The notes below the pieces were generated by a model, which was given only the letters and a program-made list of their open reading frames with translations, did no database searches and was not told the origin of the DNA. Shown in pieces: positions 7,092 to 13,697 of a DNA stretch of 36,354 nt. Positions within the stretch are counted from its first letter, which is position 1. Every line of letters begins with the position of its first letter. Source of the DNA: an uncultured Bdellovibrio sp. (GTDB lineage Bacteria; Bdellovibrionota; Bdellovibrionia; Bdellovibrionales; Bdellovibrionaceae); NCBI GenBank assembly GCA_937871355.1, contig CALMPX010000206.1:1-36354 (forward strand), read 5' to 3'. A program made the position numbers and the translations under genes.

Positions 7092-7964
7092 ATGACAGAA
7101 GAAACACAAGTTAAACCTGCAAAAAATAAGGGAGCCAAGTCCCGCTGGGGACTTGGCTCCCTTATCTATAAAACTGAAGGTAAAAAAAGAAGTCTCAATA
7201 CTAAGCTCATCATTTTTTTGCTGGGAATTTTCGTTATATTAAGCACAACCTATTCATTGATATCAGCATTTTTCGATCCAGCTCAGATCGGGAATGAAAC
7301 TATTGGACTAAAAACTATTTTGAATGGCCAATCACAAAATGATGAATTAGTTCAATTAGATTCCAAAAATACAACTACGAAAAGAAAAGTAACAAGTAGT
7401 AAATATTTTGCGGGAGCACAGATTATCAATCGTCAAAATAAAGTCAAAATTCCGGGTGGAACATTGGTCAAGGCTCAAGTCCTAACTCAATCACCACAAG
7501 GACATATTCGCGCCGTATTGAGTGAGCCTGTCATTATACAAGGTGAAGAAATCATATCCTCAGGCTCAACTATTTCTGGCGTTGGTCTATCTAATGATGA
7601 CCGTCTGCATGTTAGGTTTAATAAAATGCTCGATAAGAGCGGTAAAACCTATACGATTGAAGCTTTAGCTTGTGATGAATCAGACCAAGCTCTCGGTATT
7701 AAAGGAAAAAAATCCACTCGAGCAGCGTGGCTTATGGCAACGAGTACAGGATTGAGTGTACTTTCACAAGTCTCACAAGGAATAAATAGCTACTCGACAC
7801 CAGAAGAAACTCTCGAAGAGCAACTCAAGAAACGCGCCGTCGGCGAAGCTTCAAAAAACACACTTGAACAGTCCCAAAACTACTTATCCGATTTCAAAAA
7901 CCAGAAAACTACAATCCAAGTCGATTCTGGAACTGCGATTTATATCTTATTTGAAGGTGAATAA
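7092..7964 (+). CDS. virB10: VirB10/TraB-like T4SS scaffold protein
   Basis: 290 residues: a basic cytoplasmic tail of about 38 residues, one membrane helix at about 39-62, then a periplasmic region ending in a VirB10/TrbI-type domain. Recognisable parts are KIPGGTLVKAQVLTQ, the SGSTISGVG turn, LDKSGKTYTIEALACD, and the C-terminal DSGTAIYILF, which corresponds to the last strand of the family. VirB10 links the inner and outer membranes and senses ATPase activity. No long proline-rich linker is present, so it is a short version. A perfect 18-bp inverted repeat lies inside codons 12-25 (see 7126-7165). The next gene starts immediately at the stop. Confidence 0.82.
   Translation: MTEETQVKPAKNKGAKSRWGLGSLIYKTEGKKRSLNTKLIIFLLGIFVILSTTYSLISAFFDPAQIGNETIGLKTILNGQSQNDELVQLDSKNTTTKRKVTSSKYFAGAQIINRQNKVKIPGGTLVKAQVLTQSPQGHIRAVLSEPVIIQGEEIISSGSTISGVGLSNDDRLHVRFNKMLDKSGKTYTIEALACDESDQALGIKGKKSTRAAWLMATSTGLSVLSQVSQGINSYSTPEETLEEQLKKRAVGEASKNTLEQSQNYLSDFKNQKTTIQVDSGTAIYILFEGE
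7126..7165. repeat. Perfect 18-bp inverted repeat with GCTG loop inside the virB10 coding start
   Basis: Left arm 7126-7143 and right arm 7148-7165 are exact reverse complements, with the loop GCTG at 7144-7147. The core GGGAGCCAAGTCCC is GC-rich in an AT-rich operon. It lies 34 bases after the VirB10 start codon and encodes part of the cytoplasmic tail. On the minus strand the hairpin is followed by TTATTTTTTGC, a good U-tract, so it would act as an intrinsic terminator against antisense transcription. On the plus strand it could slow ribosomes or attenuate transcription when translation fails. Confidence 0.85.
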
Positions 7965-9407
7965 ATGACTTCCAAACCCACTAAAGCCAAAAATGAAGCT
8001 TTCGATAATATTTTTAATGCTATTAAAAACATTATCTTTATTTTCTCTCAGGCATTGCTCGAAATATGTTATGGCATTAAAAATGGCGCGATCCCCTATG
8101 GACCACCCGTCATTTGGAGTGCTTTATTCAATCTAGCTGTGATTTTCAAAATTGATCAGAAGATATTTAGACTTTGCAAAATGGACTTTCTATATCCAGG
8201 TACATTTATTGTATTTGTAATCTATTCCATTACGGGCGCAAGTCTTGGTTTCATCGCATGGGGACTCATTCAATCAAAAAGAAAATCTCGTATGATGCAG
8301 AATTTAACTGAATGTTTTATCAACAGTGGTCTTAAAAGCGCTACCGGCAAGCTCCCTGGTTTTATTTCAGATCTTCCTGTGGATGAATTTGTACGTGAAC
8401 TGATCGTGACAAATGCCTTTCAGCCATTAAGTAAGTTTAAAGAAGTTCAAAATCAAATTGGCTCCGCTTTAAAGATTTATGTCGATGATATTACAGAGAA
8501 CCGTGCGAGTGGTACTATTCACATCTTATATTCGCATAAACAAATTCCACGGATGTTCGAGCTTGGAGAAAATATTTTCCAACCCAAGCACCAATTTGTT
8601 ATAGGAAAAAATAGAATAAAAACGGTCTTCACCGATTTAGTCCAAACTCCTCATTTATTAATCGGTGGCCAAACTGGTGGTGGTAAATCGACTTTTTTGA
8701 GATCCTTAATAGCAACACTTTATAAGCAAAATACAAACTACGAATTTATTCTGATTGATATGAAAGGTGGTTTAGAATTTCAGCTTTTTGAAAATCGAAA
8801 ACGGATTACAGTCATTTCAAATATTAAGAATGTTAAGGAAAGACTAACATCATTGGATAGATTACTGGAGGAAAGATTTCTGCTGCTCAAAGAAAACCAG
8901 TGCAAGGATTTAGAAGCGTATTCAAAAATTGATTCTGATAAAATTAAAGTTCCTAAATCTATCGCTAGCATTCATCACAGAGCCATGAATCGCCTAGTTG
9001 TTGTCATTGATGAGGCCGCAGAATTATTTTTATCAAGTTCCAGATCAACGATTTCAGATACACAAGATATGGTTCGGAAAGTTATTCGTTTAGCTGCTCA
9101 AGGACGTGCTGTTGGTATTCATTTGGTTATTGCAACACAAAAGCCTGATTCAAATGCCATCAACACTCAAATTAAAGCCAACTTAACTGGAATCATCTCG
9201 TTTCCCATGTCTACATTAGGTGCGAGTATGTCGATTCTTGGTAATGGGCGAGCTAAAGAACTTCCTAATATTCCAGGACGCGCCATTTGGAAAAATGGTT
9301 TAGACCAATTTGAAGTGCAGACACCTTATATTAGCCCTGATCAAGTAAAACTAGAGCTGGACAAAATCTCACCGCTTAAAGATGAAGAAACACATGAAAA
9401 AATCTAA
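7965..9407 (+). CDS. FtsK/TcpA-type coupling ATPase
   Basis: 480 residues: two membrane segments near residues 42-62 and 82-104, then an FtsK/HerA-type motor domain. Walker A is GGQTGGGKST at 234-243, followed by FILIDMKGG, typical of FtsK/SpoIIIE; Walker B is VVVIDEAAELF with D349 and E350; the sensor region reads HLVIATQKPD. VirD4-type coupling proteins differ in these motifs, whereas TcpA-like coupling proteins of Gram-positive elements match. It would deliver DNA or the relaxosome to the VirB4 channel. Chromosomal FtsK is excluded by the missing gamma domain, the small size and the operon position directly after VirB10. It overlaps the following gene by 26 bases. Confidence 0.85.
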   Translation: MTSKPTKAKNEAFDNIFNAIKNIIFIFSQALLEICYGIKNGAIPYGPPVIWSALFNLAVIFKIDQKIFRLCKMDFLYPGTFIVFVIYSITGASLGFIAWGLIQSKRKSRMMQNLTECFINSGLKSATGKLPGFISDLPVDEFVRELIVTNAFQPLSKFKEVQNQIGSALKIYVDDITENRASGTIHILYSHKQIPRMFELGENIFQPKHQFVIGKNRIKTVFTDLVQTPHLLIGGQTGGGKSTFLRSLIATLYKQNTNYEFILIDMKGGLEFQLFENRKRITVISNIKNVKERLTSLDRLLEERFLLLKENQCKDLEAYSKIDSDKIKVPKSIASIHHRAMNRLVVVIDEAAELFLSSSRSTISDTQDMVRKVIRLAAQGRAVGIHLVIATQKPDSNAINTQIKANLTGIISFPMSTLGASMSILGNGRAKELPNIPGRAIWKNGLDQFEVQTPYISPDQVKLELDKISPLKDEETHEKI

Positions 9408-10287
9408 ATTTGCGATCACTGATGATGACTACACACTTTTAATGAATCTTTGGCGCTGGAAAATTTTAACCACTTCAATGATTCACTCGTCTATTTACAA
9501 GCACAGAACACTCACCGCCTGTTATAAAAGGCTGAACCGTCTGGAGCATAATAAATATATAGAATCCTTTAGCTCAAGAGATTCAAAAAGATGGTTTTGG
9601 CAATTAACAGATAAAGGTTACAAAGTTCTGAATTTTGAAGAGATACAAATAAATCAAGTTGGCTTCAAGTCTGAGCATAAAGATCACGATTTTCTAGTGA
9701 CGTTGTTTCACTTTGGAATCGAGCAGTCATTTTTAAACTCTGATAGTGGTATTTACTCTGAGCAGGAATTACGTCGAATAGAGCTTGAAAGTTATCCTGA
9801 TTGGGTTCCCCATACCCAACAACACCGACCCGATGGCTATTTTAAAACTGATTTATCACTTACTAATGATAAATCACTGGTAGCGATCGAAGTGGAACTC
9901 AATTTAAAATCGGCTCAAAACTACATAGATCTAGGCCGCTTTTACACAGATACATTAGGAATTCATCAGGTTCTTTGGCTTGTTAAAACCGAAGCCGAGG
10001 CTCTGTTTATACAGAAAAACTTAATGAAAGGCTCAAGTAATAAAGCTATTGAACATAGCTTTATTACTATAAGCCAATGGCTTCATCAGCTTTGGCAAAC
10101 CGAAATTACCCTTGGCAAAAACCACAAACAAAATATTGAAAATATATTTGGTACCATTCCGGTACTTCCACGGTCCCCTGTACCCGACAAGGTGCTTTTT
10201 GAATTTAGAAAAAAGCTAATGAATTCGACTGTTCATACAAATCAAATAAAATCGGTTTCAGCGGTCAATAAGATTATAGGTTACTAA
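9382..10287 (+). CDS. Replication-relaxation family protein (conjugation accessory)
   Basis: 301 residues. Residues 9-90 form a winged-helix domain (DDDYTLLMNLWRWKILTT, then RLNRLE and a WQLTDKGYK wing). The C-terminal half has QHRPDGYF (P150, D151) and AIEVELN (E170, E172) followed by an LGRFYTD segment and HQVLWLV, which fits the replication-relaxation (Replic_Relax) family, whose core looks like a PD-(D/E)xK nuclease fold with the lysine replaced. Relatives sit beside TcpA-type coupling ATPases in Gram-positive conjugative elements. Here it also follows one, overlapping it by 26 bases. An alternative ATG at 9394 is possible. Function is probably in relaxosome or DNA processing, inferred from family and context. 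Confidence 0.75.
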   Translation: MKKHMKKSKFAITDDDYTLLMNLWRWKILTTSMIHSSIYKHRTLTACYKRLNRLEHNKYIESFSSRDSKRWFWQLTDKGYKVLNFEEIQINQVGFKSEHKDHDFLVTLFHFGIEQSFLNSDSGIYSEQELRRIELESYPDWVPHTQQHRPDGYFKTDLSLTNDKSLVAIEVELNLKSAQNYIDLGRFYTDTLGIHQVLWLVKTEAEALFIQKNLMKGSSNKAIEHSFITISQWLHQLWQTEITLGKNHKQNIENIFGTIPVLPRSPVPDKVLFEFRKKLMNSTVHTNQIKSVSAVNKIIGY

Positions 10288-10303
10288 TCAAAATGGAGAA
10301 AAT

Positions 10304-10552
10304 TTGAAAATAATAAAAAATGGTATTAACATAATACTATACTTGAATGTATTGGCACTTGTATCTTGTACGACACCTAATAAGGATACTCTTCCGAATG
10401 CTGGTCAACGTAACAAGAATGATAACAAATCACCTTTTCTAACCGCTCCCAAAGTCAGAAAAGTTTGGATTCCAGAAAAAATTGAAAATGATAAATTTAT
10501 TGAAGGTCATTATATGTGGATCTTAGAAAAAACTTCTTCATGGAGTCAGTAA
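10304..10552 (+). CDS. Small conjugation-associated lipoprotein (VirB7/TraV-like candidate)
   Basis: 82 residues beginning at a TTG at 10304 preceded by GGAG with six-base spacing, the only start with a good site. A hydrophobic segment ends in ALVSC, a lipobox with Cys at about residue 22, so the mature protein should be lipid-anchored. The C-terminal half (KVWIPEKIENDKFIEGHYMW) resembles short lipoproteins with a KVWxxP...GHY pattern found in conjugative systems. Because the VirB9-like protein lacks its VirB7-binding domain, this may be the outer-membrane partner; that is inference. It ends two bases before the next start. Confidence 0.65.
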   Translation: MKIIKNGINIILYLNVLALVSCTTPNKDTLPNAGQRNKNDNKSPFLTAPKVRKVWIPEKIENDKFIEGHYMWILEKTSSWSQ

Positions 10553-10554
10553 AT

Positions 10555-10977
10555 ATGGAAAACAAAAAACAAAATAAGAAAATAGACCGGATCTTAATTG
10601 ATCCAAGTAATATGCAAATACTTAATGATATTGCTCACCAGGTTCAACGAGAACTTGGTGAAACAATTAGTGTAAATTCAAAGATCATCTGTAACTTCTT
10701 AATTAAGCTTCGGATTAGCCCTCTTTCTCAGGAAGAACTCCAACTGCTTAGGACTGAAAATCAGGATATAGTTAAAACTTTGCGCAATGTTACTCAAGAA
10801 GCAATTAGAGCAAGAAAAAACGGACTGGACTTCAATTTAAATGATGTGAGCAAAATTCTTGAGACACTCAGTGTTAAAGACAAATCTATTGCGACAAAGA
10901 CCTTTAAATCGAAGAAATCTCAAAAACCGCAAAATTCAAAAGACTCAGGCGATTTGTCGCTACCAGAGCCAGGCTAG
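10555..10977 (+). CDS. Small basic protein, possible relaxosome DNA-binding accessory
   Basis: 140 residues from the ATG at 10555, chosen because GGAG at 10542-10545 is nine bases upstream and the start lies two bases after the preceding stop; a GTG at 10516 is an alternative that would overlap the lipoprotein gene. The N-terminal part (KIDRILIDPSNMQILNDIA, then a helix pair with ETISVNSKIICNFLI) is loosely like a ribbon-helix-helix or MobC-type layout: a strand, then two helices. The tail is Lys/Ser/Gln-rich. No family is certain. Position between conjugation genes and the integrase suggests a DNA-processing or copy-control job. Confidence 0.55.
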   Translation: MENKKQNKKIDRILIDPSNMQILNDIAHQVQRELGETISVNSKIICNFLIKLRISPLSQEELQLLRTENQDIVKTLRNVTQEAIRARKNGLDFNLNDVSKILETLSVKDKSIATKTFKSKKSQKPQNSKDSGDLSLPEPG

Positions 10978-10985
10978 GAATAAAA

Positions 10986-11069
10986 ATGATGGAATACGAG
11001 TTAACATTTAATGATGTAAATTCCATACGAATAATCTATAAAAAAATATCTTTTTTGTTTTCAAATTGA
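10986..11069 (+). CDS. 27-aa leader-like micro-ORF coupled to the HTH gene
   Basis: ATG at 10986 is preceded by AGGA at good spacing and opens 27 codons (starts MMEYELTFNDVNSIRI). Its TGA at 11067-11069 overlaps the TTG at 11066 that starts the next ORF, giving a TTGA overlap. The downstream TTG has no ribosome binding site of its own, so this micro-ORF probably delivers ribosomes to it. The peptide has no recognisable domain and may be purely a coupling leader. Confidence 0.45.
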   Translation: MMEYELTFNDVNSIRIIYKKISFLFSN

Positions 11070-11311
11070 GTAGTATAAATAAAGTAAATGATGAAGTTCA
11101 AACTTCATCATTGCTCTTTGAAAATAAAATAGAACCCATATGGGTTTCTACGAAGGTAGCCGCTAACATTCTAGGAATTTCTTCAAACGCTTTGCGAATT
11201 AGAAAATTCCGAAATCAAATTGAATGTCGGTATTTCGGAAATCAACTTAGATTTAATGTAGGTTATTTGAACTCCTTAATTCGCGTTGAGCGAAAAAAAG
11301 GAGAAGGTTAA
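11066..11311 (+). CDS. Helix-turn-helix excisionase-like protein
   Basis: 81 residues with one MerR/excisionase-type HTH: WVSTKVAANILGISSNALRI at about residues 26-45, followed by RKFRNQIECRYFGNQLRF, a basic wing. This is the pattern of small DNA-binding proteins (HTH_17 type) that act as excisionases or recombination directionality factors next to integrases. Translation probably begins at TTG 11066, coupled to the micro-ORF before it; no ATG exists in frame before the domain. Its stop lies three bases before the integrase ATG. A perfect palindrome falls inside its first codons. It could regulate its own promoter and the integrase as well as direct excision. Confidence 0.7.
   Translation: MSSINKVNDEVQTSSLLFENKIEPIWVSTKVAANILGISSNALRIRKFRNQIECRYFGNQLRFNVGYLNSLIRVERKKGEG
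11087..11112. promoter_or_regulatory. 26-bp near-perfect palindrome at the start of the HTH gene (likely operator)
   Basis: AATGATGAAGTT at 11087-11098 and AACTTCATCATT at 11101-11112 are exact reverse complements around a two-base centre (CA). A TATAAA lies at 11074-11079, so transcription starting near 11086 would begin at the palindrome. This is the expected place for an operator bound by the HTH protein encoded across it, although an integrase-excisionase site is also possible. Confidence 0.6.
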
Positions 11312-11314
11312 TCT

Positions 11315-12406
11315 ATGAGTATAAGAAAATTGATCGTCGATGGAAAGCCTACGTATGAAGTCTTTATCAAAATTCGAGATAAAGCAGGAAAACAGTTAGC
11401 AAAACGGAAACGCTTTGACACTGAAAAGGAAGCAAAAAGAGCTGAATTTGAAATCCTGCAAGAACTCGAAGGACACAAAACAAAAGTTACTTGGAAAGCC
11501 TGGGTAGAGCGAGTACTTGAAAAGTATAAAGTTGAATATGTAAATTCAACATACTTAAACTATAAGTATTGTTTGAATAAGTGGTTTGATCCGATTTGGA
11601 ATGATAAATTCCTTGAAGACATCAAGCCAAGCGATGTTCATTATGCAGTATTTGAAGGTTGTACTGTTTCCTCAAGTTATACAAAACGTGGTCTACTTAA
11701 AATTGTAAAAAGAGTTTTTGGTCTGGCTATTGTGGAAGGGATTCTCGTGCGGAATCCCGCTGTGGGAATTCGAGTAAAATGTGCGGAAGCAAACCAAGGT
11801 GTACTCAATCGAAAAGAAGTTGAAATTCTTCTTACGGAAGCCCGGCGCACTGACCATCGCTTTTTTCTACATTGGACACTGGCAATACTCACGGGGATGA
11901 GGTCTGGCGAATTGTTCAGCCTACGTTGGACTGATGTTGATTTCGTTTCAGGCATCATCAGCGTGAACAAAGCTTGGACAAGATATAATGGCGAGGGATC
12001 GACAAAAACTGCTAAAAACCGAATAGTGCCTATGTCGAAGGAGTGTCGAAAATTTCTTGAAGAAGTTAAACTTAAGTACTCAAGTTCTTCAGAATACGTT
12101 CTGCCTAAAATTTGGGAATGGATGCAAGGAGAGCAAGCTAAGGTACTAAAAAACTTCTGCAACGAGATTGGGATCACCCCTATCAAATTCCATGATTTGA
12201 GGGCTACTTTCATTACGCAGATGCTCAACAACGGTGTTCCATTGTCGAAGGTTATGGCCATAGTTGGACACTCTTCGATTAAGACAACTCAAGGGTACTT
12301 GAGACTCTCCGGAAAGGATGTCGAGGGAGCCACGGAAGATTTGAATATAACAGTACCAGCATTTCAAGAGCATTCAGACAATGTCGTCTCTTTATTTCCC
12401 GGCTAG
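11315..12406 (+). CDS. int: Tyrosine recombinase (element integrase)
   Basis: 363 residues with all tyrosine-recombinase catalytic residues: R196 in TGMRSGEL, K231 in STKTAKNR, H293 and R296 in FHDLR, H319 in VGHSS and the nucleophile Y328 in TTQGYLRL. The N-terminus (about 1-52) is an arm-DNA-binding AP2-like domain, followed by a SAM-like core-binding domain at about 55-155. It should integrate and excise the conjugative element. GGAG precedes the ATG, and the HTH/excisionase gene ends three bases upstream. It is the last gene before chromosomal-looking genes, as expected at an element boundary. No tRNA target is visible nearby. Confidence 0.92.
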   Translation: MSIRKLIVDGKPTYEVFIKIRDKAGKQLAKRKRFDTEKEAKRAEFEILQELEGHKTKVTWKAWVERVLEKYKVEYVNSTYLNYKYCLNKWFDPIWNDKFLEDIKPSDVHYAVFEGCTVSSSYTKRGLLKIVKRVFGLAIVEGILVRNPAVGIRVKCAEANQGVLNRKEVEILLTEARRTDHRFFLHWTLAILTGMRSGELFSLRWTDVDFVSGIISVNKAWTRYNGEGSTKTAKNRIVPMSKECRKFLEEVKLKYSSSSEYVLPKIWEWMQGEQAKVLKNFCNEIGITPIKFHDLRATFITQMLNNGVPLSKVMAIVGHSSIKTTQGYLRLSGKDVEGATEDLNITVPAFQEHSDNVVSLFPG

Positions 12407-12415
12407 ACAGTACAG

Positions 12416-12513
12416 GTAACATTATGGTAACATGGGTTTGATTTTTAACGTAATTTCAATGGGTTAGTCTATAGAAGACTTACCCATCCAAATTTCCTTC
12501 TCGAAATTTGGAT
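12416..12513. repeat. Direct repeats and two adjoining hairpins after the integrase (possible attachment region or terminators)
   Basis: Within the gene-free stretch 12407-12599 there are a direct repeat GGTAACAT-TAT-GGTAACAT just after the integrase stop, an inverted repeat at 12460-12470/12476-12486 (10 of 11 paired, five-base loop), and a perfect 11-bp inverted repeat at 12486-12496/12503-12513 with a six-base loop. Neither hairpin has a good U-tract on either strand, so simple termination is unlikely to be the whole story. Being next to the integrase, these may be recombinase-binding or attachment sequences. Confidence 0.45.
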
Positions 12514-12599
12514 AAAAAATAACCCAAAACAATGTCAAATAGATAGCGAATTTCCCCTCTGAAAACAAAACAAAGGTAGTTGTGGTTCTACGGTTCTAA

Positions 12600-12917
12600 C
12601 TATTCTTCTTCGCAAGTTAAATTAGCTTTAGGATGAGCATGGTTATATTCGTCTACTCGTGAGCTTAGAGTATCTTCACAAGTTGCTTGAGCTGCCTCAG
12701 CGTAGTCTGAAGCACCTACACAATCACTAATGTCTTCAAAGTCTCCATTTTCGATACCTTCGTCGCACATGAGAGATACGCAATCATCTTCGGCTAGCTG
12801 AACGAGCTTTTGACAGATAGCAGCCTTAGTCACTTTTTCTTTTGGTTGGTGTTTTGCTTTTTGTGCAAAGGCCGTTGTCGAAATTAATGCTAGGCCTATT
12901 AAAAATATTTTTTTCAT
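12600..12917 (-). CDS. Small secreted cysteine-containing protein
   Basis: 105 residues with a clean signal peptide (MKKIFLIGLALISTTAFA, cleavage before QKAKHQ). The mature protein is acidic and has six cysteines, including a C-x3-C pair in DDCVSLMCDEG and further Cys in ISDCVGA, ATCEDT and LTCEE, which suggests disulphides in the periplasm or outside. AAGGA lies eight bases before the ATG. No family is recognised. The 5' leader shares a conserved folded element with the gene at 15284, so the two are probably co-regulated. Confidence 0.75.
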   Translation of the reverse strand: MKKIFLIGLALISTTAFAQKAKHQPKEKVTKAAICQKLVQLAEDDCVSLMCDEGIENGDFEDISDCVGASDYAEAAQATCEDTLSSRVDEYNHAHPKANLTCEEE

Positions 12918-12932
12918 AGTATTTCCTTAGTT

Positions 12933-12990
12933 AAATGATACCGCTCCAAAGTTTGTGGGATTAATTTCCCATGTTATTCAAACGAAACGA
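12933..12990 (-). promoter_or_regulatory. Conserved folded leader element, copy 1 (upstream of the 12600-12917 gene)
   Basis: Read on the minus strand: outer stem GTTTG (12979-12983) with CAAAC (12951-12955), a 7-nt left bulge AATAACA, inner stem TGGGA with TCCCA (12967-12971 and 12956-12960) and a six-base loop, followed by GGAGCGGTATCATTT. About 45 of 56 aligned positions match the element at 15227-15282, and the inner stem keeps pairing with different sequence. The remainder of the gap 12991-13150 holds an inverted repeat ATGTCA/TGACAT at 13036-13041 and 13049-13054 and otherwise nothing recognised. Confidence 0.6.
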
Positions 12991-13150
12991 TTCTTATTAT
13001 GGTGGTAATATAACTGAAATACTTTTAAATCATAGATGTCAGGATTTTTGACATGTAATGATTTCTAAAAGAACCGAATTGCACCCATATAAATCTGGCA
13101 TATTTTGCCCTTTTCTATACCCAGCATATCTATATTCCTGATCGCATTAT

Positions 13151-13293
13151 GAGGTGTAGTTCGCTTAGCAAACGTCGTTCAGCATAAGCGAAAGTGATTT
13201 ACAGCCATGGCAACGCTTTGGTATCCTCGAATTAGGATATTCAACAAAATCAATGGGCTACTCGATAGGCGAGTAACCCCTCCAAAACCTCTC
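13151..13293 (+). ncRNA. Structured noncoding region upstream of the VF530 gene (candidate leader RNA)
   Basis: Three consecutive hairpins can be drawn: TTCGCTTA/TAAGCGAA (13160-13167 with 13185-13192), TATCCT/AGGATA (13222-13227 with 13234-13239) and GGGCTACTCG with CGAGTAACCC (13255-13264 with 13270-13279, one mismatch). GAGGT at 13151 could close the whole with ACCTC near 13288. It does not match a riboswitch I know and could be a regulatory leader, a small RNA, or chance. It ends about 20 bases before the next start. Confidence 0.35.
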
Positions 13294-13312
13294 TCTTTTA
13301 GAAACTAAAAAA

Positions 13313-13627
13313 ATGTCAGACTCAAATTCAGACCGTAAATTACCAAAACCGCGTAATAATAAATATCCTCCGGCAAAAGTTACACTCGAAATGATGGTTC
13401 GTGCACTCGTTGAAGAGTACGGCTGGGCTGATCTTGGTCAGAAGATTTTTATTAAATGTTTCAACGAAAACCCGAGCTTGAAATCAAGTATGATTTTTTT
13501 AAAACAGACCGAATGGGCCCGGCTTACCGTTGAGGATTTGTATTACTGGCGCTTTGGTGGTCGACCGGCGGATTGGGTGGGGCCTGCGCCACGGCCCCAT
13601 GATGATGGGAATTCGGGGCGCGATTAG
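13313..13627 (+). CDS. VF530-family DNA-binding protein
   Basis: 104 residues. The segment VTLEMMVRALVEEYGWADLG, then IKCFNENPSLKSSMIFLKQT and EWARLTVEDLYY, matches the VF530 (DUF2132) family, in which a LEMxxxxLVxxYGW helix and a NPSxKSSxxFLxxTxWAR signature are conserved. Family members are small single-domain proteins reported to bind double-stranded DNA. The C-terminal extension RFGGRPADWVGPAPRPHDDG is Gly/Pro-rich and probably disordered. A strong terminator follows at 13665, so the gene is likely a single transcript with the structured leader upstream. The start has no strong ribosome binding site. Confidence 0.85.
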   Translation: MSDSNSDRKLPKPRNNKYPPAKVTLEMMVRALVEEYGWADLGQKIFIKCFNENPSLKSSMIFLKQTEWARLTVEDLYYWRFGGRPADWVGPAPRPHDDGNSGRD

Positions 13628-13664
13628 ATTTTGATGCGATCATTCTAAGAATCACCGCAGATAG

Positions 13665-13697
13665 AACCACTTCGCGACTATTCGCAAAGTGGTTTTT
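13665..13697 (+). terminator. Intrinsic terminator of the VF530 gene
   Basis: AACCACTTCGCGA at 13665-13677 pairs with TCGCAAAGTGGTT at 13682-13694 (12 of 13 pairs, four-base loop) and runs into TTTTT. The stop codon of the convergent gene lies in the loop, so both transcripts end here; the minus-strand side lacks a good U-tract. Confidence 0.8.

Noticed and set aside
7965..9407. Chromosomal FtsK cell-division translocase
   Set aside because: Too short, lacks the gamma domain and sits inside the T4SS operon.
11677..12261. 194-aa minus-strand ORF opposite the integrase
   Set aside because: Mirror of the integrase, whose catalytic residues are all on the plus strand; composition is Arg/Ser-rich as expected of a shadow frame.
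12583..12599. GGTTCTA repeated around a C, considered as a tRNA T-arm or attachment core
   Set aside because: No cloverleaf can be drawn around it and no second copy was found in the window.
13151..13293. A known riboswitch or tmRNA
   Set aside because: Does not match the c-di-GMP, cobalamin, TPP, SAM, glycine, fluoride or tmRNA signatures I know; left as an unclassified structured region.
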